Shown here in pieces: positions 8,712 through 18,266 of a DNA stretch of 64,000 nt. Position 1 is the stretch's first letter. Each line of letters starts with the position of its first letter. Made by a program: the position numbers and the translations under genes. The stretch is taken from NCBI GenBank assembly GCA_001314545.1, contig LIHN01000021.1:1-64000 (forward strand), written 5' to 3'. This stretch comes from Bacteroidetes bacterium HLUCCA01. GTDB lineage: Bacteria > Bacteroidota > Rhodothermia > Balneolales > HLUCCA01. Under the pieces are notes generated by a model. It worked only from the letters and a program-made list of their open reading frames with translations. It was not told the origin of the DNA and made no database searches.

Positions 8712-11700
8712 TTATTGCTCCTCCACCGTCTTTAAACCCACCTGAAGTGACGCTGCAAAAGATGCAATCATCCCCGGATCGGGTCGGTCCGTAAAAATTC
8801 CGTTATCAGGAGTCTCTCCAACCCCGACGCCCCGCAGGAACAGATAAATCACACCGCCGAAGACCGCATCAAAATCGACTTCCCCAAGTCGGTTTCGCAA
8901 AAACAGATACAAGGCGAGGCTGTAATAATGATATTGCTGGGCATAACCCTTCTGGCGCATATGCCCCGCTAATGCACCGGGTTTGTAGGCATCCGGACCA
9001 CCCTCCAGCTTGTCGGATTTATAATCCAGGATGTAATACCTGCCTTCATGAAATACCAGCAAATCGATGAACCCGGTTAAGTAATACTGCGCATCCGGGG
9101 CGCCGGCAGTTGCAGGATCCCCGCCCATCCAACGCTGAAAGGCCTCCAGCTCACTGCGGCTATACGGCAGGTAAAACTGCATTTCGCGAAGGGTATCGTT
9201 TCGGGATATGGCCCCCAACCGAAACCCGCCCAGATCGGCCTGCAAGGTCCGGCTCACCATTGCGAGCAGGGTACCCTGATAATCCGGGGCGTTAAAACCG
9301 TATTGTGCAGCAAGTCGCTGCACAACGTCCGGAATTTCAGCGGCGACAGTAAAGTCAATCGTCTCGAAGATATCGTGCCAGAAATTTCCGGTATGCGCGC
9401 CCGCCGGAAACGATTGAATCTCCGTGAATGCCTCCGGAACTTCGCGCTGTTCCGAGCCCGCTGCATCGGACCCGACCGGATTCGAATCGACATATAAATC
9501 GGCACGCGGGTCCGGGTGCAACCGGGCGTCTTCGTTCCCTTCCTCGCCCAGTCGCAGGCGGGATTCTTCCCCGTCACCGGCACCCGAATCACTGCTTTTC
9601 AGCGAACTGTAGCTATCCACAAAGACATGCTGCTGCATGCGGCGGAATGTCCCGGCAGGCAATTCACGACAAACCAGCGGATCGTCCGATGTCCCGGGTT
9701 GATACCCGGTATCGGTGTCCGGCATAACCTCGTAACAGGCAAAGCGATGGTGTCCATCCAGCTGCCCGAGCAGCTCATCAATAAGCCGGTCATGATCTAA
9801 ACCTATCGACCGGTCGAAGTCGGTGATATCCCGCCATTGAACCTGTCCGGCCGCCGGATCCCGGAGCAACATAGCAACCAGCGGTGAGTCTGTACCCTGG
9901 GTTCTCGATCCCCGGACCATAGCATGGGGAACATAACATCGGTATTTCGAGCGGGTTACCGCCACGTACAACAGTCGCACCCGGTCTTCCATATTCTCTG
10001 CATCCATGGTACGCATCGGGGCTTCCGCCTCATCCTTGCTGCGACCCTGCGACTCCAGGCGCCTGTCGGTTACCTTGTTCCTGAAATCCAACGCAAAAGA
10101 GTCCAACTTTCGGTCGTAATACAGGGCAAGACCCGAACTTTTATTCCTGCTTTCCCACAAAAAAGGCGCATACACCACCGGAAACTGTAATCCTTTGCTG
10201 CTGTGCATGGTCATTATCGTCACGCGGTTCTCATCGCTTTCCAGTCGCATCTGGGTATTGTCCGACGACTCCCGGGCGGGATCATCACGCCGTGTGCGAA
10301 GCCACTGCGAGAGCCCCGATAAATTCCGGTGACTCCGGCGTTGCTCTTCGTACAGCAGCTCGGTAAGATGCCGTAGATTGGTTATGCTCCGCTCCCCGTC
10401 AGCCCCTCCCATAAGCCGTTTCTCGACCTCCAGCGTATCCGTTATATGCCGAAGTCCGGCCAGTACCCCCCGCTTAAGCGCATACTCCCGGGCCGTAGCA
10501 AAAACCTCCACCATGATAGACCAGCGCAGATCGTCTTCCTGCAGTTCAGCCAGTGCTGCGGCGTGCATTCCCCCCATGCGCGAGGTCAGCAGCGTTCGGA
10601 TGAGGGCCGTGCGCTGCGGATCTACCAGAATATCCAGCATCAGATTCACCATTCGGGCGTCTTCGCTGGTAAAGACACTCTCATCACCACCGATTACCGC
10701 GGGAACACCCAGGCTTTCCAGCCGTTTTTTCATGGCCCGGGCCTGCTGGTTGCTGGAGACCAGCACGGCAATATCTCCGGCAGAGACGGCTTCACACTGC
10801 GTTTGATGAGTTGACCCACGAGACCCGGAAGTCGCAGATGCTGAAAGACGGTCCTGTTGTTCAACTTCCGGTGTCCCCCCGCTGGCCTGATTCGCCGATG
10901 AACCGGCCTGTCGACCCTTATCGGGCGATTCTCCTCCACCCCCTGCCCCCGCAGAATCAAGAAATCCGGTCGTTTGACCATCCCGGGCCGACTGCAACGT
11001 TCGGGCGATGTGTCCGGCCGTCCAGCTGATTACAGCCCGTGAAGCTTTATCCTTCGAGGTAAACGGCATCTGACCCACCGACGGAAAATGGAGTCCACAG
11101 GCGTTGCCCGCATCCCCGGCCAGCTCCGCATCCACCTCCGACCTGAACGGATTCTCCTGCATATTCGCGGTAGCTGCATCGAAATGCAGTCCGGGATCAA
11201 TGAACGAGTACCGTCCTTCAAAAAGGGCATTGACCCCATCCACCATGTTGGCCGCACTCCGGAAATTCCGGGTCAGCGTAAACTTTTTATCTACGAGCTC
11301 GCGTGCCTTCATATAGGTGCGCAGATCAGCGCCCCGGAATTGATAAATGGCCTGCTTGGGATCGCCGATGAGGTAGAGCAGTCGCCTGCCTGGCAGTTCG
11401 TTATCGCCAGGCAACGCCGCGTCGACCACGCCGGCACCCCCTTCCCGGTCCGACCCGCCGGCCGTATCTGCTCCCAGAACCCCGGGCTCTGATCCCCCGC
11501 CCGTTTCCGCGTGAGCTGCAGCATCCATGAAAATCCTCCGAAAGATTTCAAACTGCACCGGATCCGTATCCTGAAACTCGTCAATCAGCCCGGCCTTGTA
11601 CCGGTTACGCAGTTCACGATGCAGCGAGCCGGTTCCGCCATTTTCCGGGGCATCCTCACGCAAGGCAACCGCCACATTGCGAAGCAGATCGTCAAAGGTT

Positions 11701-12824
11701 GTGACCCCATCGCGCGCGCACCGCTCGCGGAACAGCCGGCGGACCACCTCCAGCGCCCGTCGCTGCTCAAAATCGGGAATCCACGCCGCCAGTTCCAGCG
11801 CCTGCTGTATGCGCTGATGAACAGGGTGATCGGTACGATAGACACTCCCTTTTTTCAGCGCTTTTTCCTGCAAAAACCGGCTCCCGAGCTTTTCCGGATC
11901 CAGCTTTTTCCCAACAGGGACATACGCTGCCGGATTGTCCAGAAACGCAAACAACGCAGCTTCACGACCTTCAAAGTCTTTGTCGAGCCCGGCACGACTA
12001 ATATGCGTATCTGCCAGCTGCTGACGGATGTTCTCCCTGTCGTTTTCCCAGACATACCGGATTTCGCTGACAAGTTTTTCGAGCTGCGCTACCAGCGGGG
12101 CAATACCCGCCTCGCCGCCGGCGACCTCCTCCGCGGAAGCCGGCCAGGGCAGCTGCGGGTAGGGTCCGGCGGAAAAAGGCAGCTCCGGATAGATAATCCG
12201 CACCTCATCATAACGAAGCACCGATTGCATGGCACCAATCAGAACCTCCCTGCTCAGGGGTCCGTACAGCAGCGATGAGAGCATCCCTCCGGCCAGGGTG
12301 GCCTCGCCGGCATTATATCCCCGCCAGAAATCATGCACCGCATCCTCAATCAGCGCTCCCTTCCCCTCGGTTTCGATGGTTACATCGATGTCCGTTCGGG
12401 TGAGATGGCTGAATTCCGACAGCACCGTTTTGCAAAACCCGTGAATGGTAGAAATGGAGGCCTCATCGAAGCGCTGTTTACAGTTCTCGAGGTGCTGCAT
12501 GATGCCTGCGTGTGAGGATTTGCCCGGACCGTACTGCTCCAGGCAACCCATCAGAAACAGATCATCCCCGGCGCCCTCGCCCGATTTCAGCACGCGGATA
12601 ACCTGAATCAGTCGCTGATAAATACGCTCCTTGAGCTCCTGTGTGGCCGCCTCGGTAAAGGTCACCACCAGCACATCAGCCGGCTCCCATCGCTTTTCGA
12701 TGAATAGCCGGACCGTAAGTGCCTCGATATTCCAGGTCTTCCCGGTTCCGGCGCTGGCTTCCACCAGGTTGGTCCCCTCCAGGGGAGCTTTCATGACGTC
12801 AAATGGATGTATATCGGTGCTCAT
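8712..12824 (-). CDS. recB: RecB, exonuclease V beta subunit (3'-5' helicase and nuclease)
   Basis: A 1370-aa UvrD-family helicase with a C-terminal RecB nuclease. Walker A is EASAGTGKT (22-30), motif II is DEFQDTD (about 413), motif III is GDPKQAIYQFRGAD (about 480) and motif VI contains RLLYVAVTRS. The nuclease motif ILDYKSDK lies near 1264-1271, preceded by the catalytic Asp in GFIDLLVF, so both activities look intact. The chain is longer than E. coli RecB because of low-complexity inserts. The clearest, about 45 Gly/Ala/Asp-rich residues, sits between motifs II and III (DNA 11395-11526); others lie near DNA 10800-10985 and 9430-9605. It overlaps recC by four bases (ATGA) and abuts recD. 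Confidence 0.94.
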   Translation of the reverse strand: MSTDIHPFDVMKAPLEGTNLVEASAGTGKTWNIEALTVRLFIEKRWEPADVLVVTFTEAATQELKERIYQRLIQVIRVLKSGEGAGDDLFLMGCLEQYGPGKSSHAGIMQHLENCKQRFDEASISTIHGFCKTVLSEFSHLTRTDIDVTIETEGKGALIEDAVHDFWRGYNAGEATLAGGMLSSLLYGPLSREVLIGAMQSVLRYDEVRIIYPELPFSAGPYPQLPWPASAEEVAGGEAGIAPLVAQLEKLVSEIRYVWENDRENIRQQLADTHISRAGLDKDFEGREAALFAFLDNPAAYVPVGKKLDPEKLGSRFLQEKALKKGSVYRTDHPVHQRIQQALELAAWIPDFEQRRALEVVRRLFRERCARDGVTTFDDLLRNVAVALREDAPENGGTGSLHRELRNRYKAGLIDEFQDTDPVQFEIFRRIFMDAAAHAETGGGSEPGVLGADTAGGSDREGGAGVVDAALPGDNELPGRRLLYLIGDPKQAIYQFRGADLRTYMKARELVDKKFTLTRNFRSAANMVDGVNALFEGRYSFIDPGLHFDAATANMQENPFRSEVDAELAGDAGNACGLHFPSVGQMPFTSKDKASRAVISWTAGHIARTLQSARDGQTTGFLDSAGAGGGGESPDKGRQAGSSANQASGGTPEVEQQDRLSASATSGSRGSTHQTQCEAVSAGDIAVLVSSNQQARAMKKRLESLGVPAVIGGDESVFTSEDARMVNLMLDILVDPQRTALIRTLLTSRMGGMHAAALAELQEDDLRWSIMVEVFATAREYALKRGVLAGLRHITDTLEVEKRLMGGADGERSITNLRHLTELLYEEQRRSHRNLSGLSQWLRTRRDDPARESSDNTQMRLESDENRVTIMTMHSSKGLQFPVVYAPFLWESRNKSSGLALYYDRKLDSFALDFRNKVTDRRLESQGRSKDEAEAPMRTMDAENMEDRVRLLYVAVTRSKYRCYVPHAMVRGSRTQGTDSPLVAMLLRDPAAGQVQWRDITDFDRSIGLDHDRLIDELLGQLDGHHRFACYEVMPDTDTGYQPGTSDDPLVCRELPAGTFRRMQQHVFVDSYSSLKSSDSGAGDGEESRLRLGEEGNEDARLHPDPRADLYVDSNPVGSDAAGSEQREVPEAFTEIQSFPAGAHTGNFWHDIFETIDFTVAAEIPDVVQRLAAQYGFNAPDYQGTLLAMVSRTLQADLGGFRLGAISRNDTLREMQFYLPYSRSELEAFQRWMGGDPATAGAPDAQYYLTGFIDLLVFHEGRYYILDYKSDKLEGGPDAYKPGALAGHMRQKGYAQQYHYYSLALYLFLRNRLGEVDFDAVFGGVIYLFLRGVGVGETPDNGIFTDRPDPGMIASFAASLQVGLKTVEEQ

Positions 12825-15800
12825 AATGCGGCAAGTTCGGTTTTGTCCAGAAGGTCGCGATGCATAACATCCGTCACCCGCGATGCCATCAGTGAAAACA
12901 GCTGGTATTGATCCAGGTCGGCGGGTTGGAGCGGTTCACGGACCAGCTCCGGCGTGCAGAGGGTTTTCGAAGCGTCCTGCAGCACCGGACTTTCGTCACC
13001 GAAGGCCTCCGCAATCCAGGTGGTGTTGGTCTCACGAACATGCTCAGGCACCTTGAAATGATCGGTGACGGTAAGCTCTTCTTCAATCTGTTGGAGGGCG
13101 ATTTCGGGGGAGATCCCATCGCGTATGTGGTTCAGATAGAGTTTCATGCAGGCAGGGAAAAACGGTATGGGCCGGCGATACCCTTCTTCGAAAAAGGTCA
13201 TGATATCGGTGAGTCGCGATGAGGCTTCCTGCGGGGTAAGCGGGCGAAACGCAAATTCACGGATGTCGCGGAAAACGGATCGCGATACCATGTGATGCTG
13301 CAGGTTGAGCACAAGATGCTGCAACCAGGCACGAAAAACTTTGTATTCAGCAACGCCAGTATCGCCTTTGCCGGCCTCGAAGGTCCAGGCGGTCTGCTCG
13401 TGTACGTATGGAAATGCAGCGGCAATGCGGTATGTGGTGCCGCTGGCGGAGCGTACCGTGGCGTCAACTTCAAGGGGGGTAAGTGCAGGACGTTCACCTA
13501 TTTTCTCCTGCATATACCCGGTAAATGCCTTAATTTCGGCGATTAAACGATTCATTTGTCGTTTCCCGGCCTGACCTTCGGCCAGCAAACCGTCCCGGCG
13601 CAGGTAGGTCTGAAGGTCGGCATAGGCCAGCTCACCGGACTCGGCCCAGGTTCGCATGAGCTGCGTGCGCACAGTCCAGCCGGTAAGGTGGTCGAAATCG
13701 AAGGGCTCGGCCGACTCCCCGGGTACATCGGCATCGTCCAGCTGAATTCCGGGCTGCATCCGCAGCAGACTCTTGACCGGATCCCGGAAAAATTGCTGGA
13801 GGTCGGTCAGGGTGAGTTCCGTGGGCGGGGTGATATCGCTGCGCCAGGTTTCAAACAGGGGTTTCCTCGCCCTGCGACTTCTGCCCGACTCAGCGGCGAG
13901 GTCACGATATTTTCGGGAGTAGGAGAATCGGGGCGAGGTCGGTTCACGGAAATACTTCGGGCTGAAAGGCTGCAGGGCATGAACCGTTTTCAGCTTGGTG
14001 ATAAACGAGGTTTGTTCCCGGGGAAACTGCTCGGCAAGAAGGTCTTCCAGCATAGTGAGCATGACTGAGGGTGCCAGTTCTTTGTTGTCTTTCTGGCGCA
14101 TTCCGGTGTAGCTCAGATGCAATCGGGTGTCCGGGGTGAGCAGGTAATCCAGAAACAGCTGGCGGTCTGCATCCCGTCGGGACCGGTCGCCCGGTCGGGG
14201 CGACTGCGGGATGAGATCGAAGGCAGAAACCGGTGTTTTCCCGGGCAGTTTGCCGTCGTTCAGGCCGAGGATGGCCACTACGCGGAAGGGAAGCTGGTGG
14301 AGGGCGACCATTCCGGTGAAGGTGATGGTGCCGGGATTCCAGGCCCTGCCCAGACCGGTGGTATCCAGGATACCGCTGAGGTAGCTGCGAAGTACCGGGA
14401 AACTGACCGGGGCTGTCAGGTTGAGTTGTGCGGCCTGTTCCTGCAGCGATAGCAGTGCGGCACGAAAAGGACCGGCGTACTGCCTGCCGTCTTCGGATTC
14501 GGTGAAGATCTGTGTTGCGAAGTCGCTGAGGATGTCGCACCACCGGGGGATGGTGTGCGGGGTTTCGCTGTGGTGCTGCAGGGAGGCAAGGGCGTTGATT
14601 ACGGTGGCTAGTCGACCGAGCAACGCGCCGGTCTCTTGTCCGGCAACGGTGCTGCCGGTGAGCAGGTCTCCTACCACGACGTCTTCCCCTTCGGCGGCCA
14701 GCCACGACAAAAGCAGCCGGTCGATGCCGTGCTGCCAGGTATGCCGGCCACTCAGCGGGAAACCGGCCCGCTGCAGCTGTCCGGGATCAATACCCCATCG
14801 GATGCGTTGACGCATCACCCAATTATGCAACGTATGTCGTAGCCCCGTGCGGTCGGTCAGGTCCCCGAGCACAGGCCCGGTTTCCAACCAGTCAAGCACA
14901 TCGGGCACCTTGTACCGGGTCCCGACCAGGTTCAGCGACCGCAGCATGACGTCGGTTCCGGCTTCACCCACGCCGCGCCGCGCTCCCGCCACATGCAACG
15001 CCATCGGCTGCCTGCTTGCCGGGAAGACCTCCTCCACAAACGGGCGATACGCATCCGGGTCCGGCGTTACCACGGCCACATCCCCGGGACGCACCTCCGT
15101 CGTCTCAAACAAATCCAGCAGGTAATCGTGCAGCACTTCCACCTCCCGTCGGGCACTGTGACACACATGGATCCGAATCGATCCGGTGTCTGCCTCGTCC
15201 AGCGGCAGGGCCGGCCCACCTGCCGCCACACCCTGCACCCGCTGCAGATTATTCCGTGGTGGCGCCGGTTTCACATCCGCATCGCAGCGGGTCACCCCTG
15301 CATCCACGCCTTCTTCTTCTACAACCTCCCGGAAGGCCTCCTCCTGCTGCCGCGAATACAGATCCAGTCCGGCAAAATAACTGTCGGGCGCCACTGCGTG
15401 ACGTTGCAGGAACCAATACCATTCGTTTCGCCTGGCATGACGGGCGATGGCTTTCATCACCGGCAGGGGCAAAGCAGCCAGACCGAAGGCAAAAACCGCC
15501 GTGTTCGACTCCCCCGCACTTCCACCGGACTCTTGCATGAACCGATACCACAATCCCGCCCGGTTTGGTACCTGCGGCCACCGGTTGACCAGCTCCTTCC
15601 ACAGGGCCGACTGCCATCGTACTTCACGCGGATCCGGTTGTTTACCGGTCACATCGTTTTGAACCAGCGTACCCTCCCAGGAAAGCAACCACTCCGGACG
15701 GTACATGATGTATTGGTCGAAGGCATCGGCGATCTGGGATGCGATGTCCCATCGCGCTCTGGATATAGCGGCCGAAAAGCCGCCGGAGACGCGGCCGTCT

Positions 15801-16336
15801 GTCCCGGGTGCTTTTGAAACCCGGTCCGGCGCTGACGTGTCTTGCGGCGCAGCGTCGCCCGATCCGACGGCAGCGGGGTACGGATTACGCTGATGCAATT
15901 CCCCGCATGTATCACCCCCGGCACCCCCCGACGCATAATCACGCTGATGTAGTTCCCCGCCAGTTTCGCCCCCGGCCCTGCGGGCAATGCGTTCAACCCA
16001 TCCGTTCAGGTGCGACCATGCCCGGGTGCCGTCGTCTTCATCCAGCAGGGTGTACAACATCCATTGCAACTGCGATTTATCCAGCAGGGAACGTCTGGCA
16101 GCCGGTTCCAACGCCTCAAACTGCTCCCTCAGCCAGGCGGCAGGCAGCATAAAACGGAGATTGGCACTGATACCGCTCGCATCGGCAATCTGAAGCTGCA
16201 GCCAGCGGGCCATATCCATATTCGGCACCAAAATGGTAATCGGTCGGAAGGGATGGGGGGGCGTATGCCGGTTAATTTCCCGGATAAAAGCCCTCACTAA
16301 CTCTTGATGTGTGGAAGCGGTGTAGCGGTATATCAT
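12821..16336 (-). CDS. recC: RecC, exonuclease V gamma subunit
   Basis: An 1171-aa catalytically dead helicase-like subunit that scans for Chi and scaffolds RecB and RecD. Recognisable features are the N terminus ITILVPNMDMARWLQLQIAD followed by ISANLRFMLPAAWL, RSLNLVGTRYKVPDVLDWLE in the middle, and a C-terminal LTDLQQFFRDPVKSLL region. It is the first gene of recC-recB-recD. A hydrophilic insert near residues 118-180 contains two tandem copies of an 18-residue unit built around GELHQR, which the E. coli protein lacks. The length is close to the family norm. Its promoter should lie in 16337-16520. Confidence 0.92.
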   Translation of the reverse strand: MIYRYTASTHQELVRAFIREINRHTPPHPFRPITILVPNMDMARWLQLQIADASGISANLRFMLPAAWLREQFEALEPAARRSLLDKSQLQWMLYTLLDEDDGTRAWSHLNGWVERIARRAGGETGGELHQRDYASGGAGGDTCGELHQRNPYPAAVGSGDAAPQDTSAPDRVSKAPGTDGRVSGGFSAAISRARWDIASQIADAFDQYIMYRPEWLLSWEGTLVQNDVTGKQPDPREVRWQSALWKELVNRWPQVPNRAGLWYRFMQESGGSAGESNTAVFAFGLAALPLPVMKAIARHARRNEWYWFLQRHAVAPDSYFAGLDLYSRQQEEAFREVVEEEGVDAGVTRCDADVKPAPPRNNLQRVQGVAAGGPALPLDEADTGSIRIHVCHSARREVEVLHDYLLDLFETTEVRPGDVAVVTPDPDAYRPFVEEVFPASRQPMALHVAGARRGVGEAGTDVMLRSLNLVGTRYKVPDVLDWLETGPVLGDLTDRTGLRHTLHNWVMRQRIRWGIDPGQLQRAGFPLSGRHTWQHGIDRLLLSWLAAEGEDVVVGDLLTGSTVAGQETGALLGRLATVINALASLQHHSETPHTIPRWCDILSDFATQIFTESEDGRQYAGPFRAALLSLQEQAAQLNLTAPVSFPVLRSYLSGILDTTGLGRAWNPGTITFTGMVALHQLPFRVVAILGLNDGKLPGKTPVSAFDLIPQSPRPGDRSRRDADRQLFLDYLLTPDTRLHLSYTGMRQKDNKELAPSVMLTMLEDLLAEQFPREQTSFITKLKTVHALQPFSPKYFREPTSPRFSYSRKYRDLAAESGRSRRARKPLFETWRSDITPPTELTLTDLQQFFRDPVKSLLRMQPGIQLDDADVPGESAEPFDFDHLTGWTVRTQLMRTWAESGELAYADLQTYLRRDGLLAEGQAGKRQMNRLIAEIKAFTGYMQEKIGERPALTPLEVDATVRSASGTTYRIAAAFPYVHEQTAWTFEAGKGDTGVAEYKVFRAWLQHLVLNLQHHMVSRSVFRDIREFAFRPLTPQEASSRLTDIMTFFEEGYRRPIPFFPACMKLYLNHIRDGISPEIALQQIEEELTVTDHFKVPEHVRETNTTWIAEAFGDESPVLQDASKTLCTPELVREPLQPADLDQYQLFSLMASRVTDVMHRDLLDKTELAAL
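15887..15988 (-). repeat. tandem 54-bp duplication inside recC
   Basis: The sequence ACGCTGATG and its following ~40 bases occur at 15887 and again at 15941, a 54-bp (18-codon) period with scattered differences. In the protein this gives two units of the form GG-E/D-T-x-GELHQR. It is an in-frame expansion in a probably disordered loop. Confidence 0.7.
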
Positions 16337-16445
16337 GGACTAAACATCGTCTGATTAAGGGATATTGTCAAATATCGCTTAATGGTATGAATACCGCCAA
16401 AGCAAAATGAATTTTCAGATACCTCGCAGTGCCCGCCTGCCTGCC

Positions 16446-16541
16446 AAAACCCGTACTATATCGTCCTGGAATTTGGCGGATTAAAGGCCGGAAAACACTA
16501 TAAAAAAGCTCCCCAAAACCCGCACTAAACCGTCCTGGAAT
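16446..16541. repeat. 27-bp direct repeat spanning the hemN 3' end
   Basis: Copies at 16446-16472 and 16515-16541 differ at only three of 27 positions. The right copy contains the last codons and stop of hemN; the left lies in the hemN-recC spacer. The two are 69 bp apart. The spacer (16337-16524) holds no other supported feature. Confidence 0.75.
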
Positions 16542-17892
16542 ACGATCGCTGCTCAATATTTTCAGGAAGGTAGGCATCAAAGACCATGGCGATATTTCGC
16601 ACAAAAAGCCTTCCTGCCTCGGTAACATTAACCCCCTTACTGTCGCGCGAGACCAGCCCGTCGGCCACCAGTTCGTGCAGGCGTTCCATTTCCCGTGAAA
16701 AGTACGCCCGGGAATCGATCCCGTACTGACGGTCAACCTCCGACCATACCAGTTTTTGTCCGCACATCAGCTGCATAATCACATCCCGGCGGATGGCGTC
16801 ATCGTTGGTCAGCCGGTACATTTTAGTCACAGGCAACTCGCCGCGGTCCAGGGCTTCATAGTAGGTATCCAGGTCTTTATGGCGCTGCGTCATGACCGGA
16901 CCAATCTGGGATATAGCCGATACCCCGAAGGCCCAGGTGTCAGTGCCGGCCCGGGTGCTGTACCCCTGAAAATTGCGTTGCAGGGTGCCGTCTTGTCGAG
17001 CTCGGGCCAGTTCATCACCGGGCAGGGCGAAGTGGTCCATGCCGATGTAGACGTAACCGGCCTTGGTGAGTCGCTCAATGGCAAACTGAAGCATCTCCAG
17101 CTTTTCGTCCGGTTTGGGCAGGGTATCATCTTCAATGAGTTTCTGGGCCGGAAACAGTTTGGGCATGTGGGCGTAGTTGTACACCGCCAGCCGCTCCGGA
17201 CGGAGCGACAAAATCTGTTCGATGGTGTTGGCAAAACGCTCCGGCGTCTGCATCGGCAGTCCGTAAATCAGGTCCATGTTTACCGACTTGAACCCGGCTT
17301 TGCGAAGCCATCGGGTTACATCACGGTTCTGTTCAAAGGGTTGAATACGGTGGATGGCCTGCTGAACTTCCGGGTTGAGGTCCTGCACACCGATGGAGGC
17401 CCGGTTGAAACCGATTCCCCGAAGTACCTGAACCTGGGCATTGGTGACGTAGCGAGGATCCATTTCCACGCTGCATTCGGCATGGGGATCAAAATTGAAA
17501 TACTCCTGGAGTTTCAGGCTGAGTCGCATCAGCTGCTCGGGCGACAAAAACGTGGGGGTTCCGCCGCCCAGGTGCAGTTGGGTTACACGGTGGCCTTCAG
17601 GTAACCGGCGCGCCGCCAGGGCGAAATCTTTCTCCAGATAGTCCAGATAGGTATCCGCATCCGATGATTTGCGGGTGATGACCTTGTTGCATCCGCAATA
17701 CCAGCAAAGCGACCTGCAAAACGGCAGGTGAATATAAATAGAGATGTCTTTCCCGGGTTCAACTGCCAACTCAATGGCAGTCTCCACCCCCTTCAGATCA
17801 GAAACGGGTGCCAGTAAAAGGGCGGTAGGATAGGAGGTATAACGAGGACCCGCAACGTTGTACTTCTTGATAAGAGTTGAGGTCGGTAACAT
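16525..17892 (-). CDS. hemN: oxygen-independent coproporphyrinogen III oxidase (HemN)
   Basis: A 455-aa radical-SAM enzyme that decarboxylates two propionates of coproporphyrinogen III to give protoporphyrinogen IX without oxygen, in the cytosol. The 4Fe-4S/SAM motif is C59-x3-C63-x2-C66 followed by G-C68, as in HemN rather than HemW. LHLGGGTPTFL, VEMDPRYV and GVQDLNPEVQ follow in order, and the C-terminal winged-helix-like domain (RRDVIMQLMCG) is complete. I chose ATG at 17892, before LPTSTLIKKYNVAGPRYTSYPTA, which matches the family N terminus; an in-frame ATG at 18039 would add an unrelated 49-residue extension. It is divergent from a cytochrome gene, with an FNR/Crp-like palindrome between them. 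Confidence 0.94.
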   Translation of the reverse strand: MLPTSTLIKKYNVAGPRYTSYPTALLLAPVSDLKGVETAIELAVEPGKDISIYIHLPFCRSLCWYCGCNKVITRKSSDADTYLDYLEKDFALAARRLPEGHRVTQLHLGGGTPTFLSPEQLMRLSLKLQEYFNFDPHAECSVEMDPRYVTNAQVQVLRGIGFNRASIGVQDLNPEVQQAIHRIQPFEQNRDVTRWLRKAGFKSVNMDLIYGLPMQTPERFANTIEQILSLRPERLAVYNYAHMPKLFPAQKLIEDDTLPKPDEKLEMLQFAIERLTKAGYVYIGMDHFALPGDELARARQDGTLQRNFQGYSTRAGTDTWAFGVSAISQIGPVMTQRHKDLDTYYEALDRGELPVTKMYRLTNDDAIRRDVIMQLMCGQKLVWSEVDRQYGIDSRAYFSREMERLHELVADGLVSRDSKGVNVTEAGRLFVRNIAMVFDAYLPENIEQRSYSRTV

Positions 17893-18044
17893 AGTTCTTT
17901 GCAGTATATTGGCTTTTGGCGAAACAGCACATCCACAAACACCTGTAATTTTGTGCTGCTGCAACGGTTTTTCAGGCTTTTCTGGAATTAAAATACTCAC
18001 CGGCCCCCAAGCCTCATAATATTGCCCCTTATCTTGCAAACAAA

Positions 18045-18056
18045 TGATGATTATCA
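18045..18056. promoter_or_regulatory. FNR/Crp-type palindrome TGATGATTATCA
   Basis: TGAT-N4-ATCA is the core of the FNR/CRP-family consensus (TTGATnnnnATCAA). It lies in the 374-bp spacer between hemN and the divergent cytochrome lipoprotein, both redox genes that such regulators often control. The outer consensus bases do not match, and the site is 153 bp from hemN and 211 bp from the cytochrome start, so it is only a candidate. Confidence 0.35.
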
Positions 18057-18266
18057 GGCAAGAAATGTTAATTCCGTTGCATTTCAGCTCAACGCAGACC
18101 CTGAAATCTGAACGCCTGCGTGAAGATTATATACCATCAGGGCATTTTTCCGGTTGAGCTTTGCCCCCTTCCTGCCTACATTGCTATACATTATCTGGTT
18201 CGCGCGCATACAATGCCACATACGTGTTCATTTCCTGCACGACCTGCACACTCACCCCCCTATACT

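Noticed and set aside
16756-17604. Plus-strand open frame opposite hemN
   Set aside because: Shadow of hemN; the minus strand has the radical-SAM motif and the family length.
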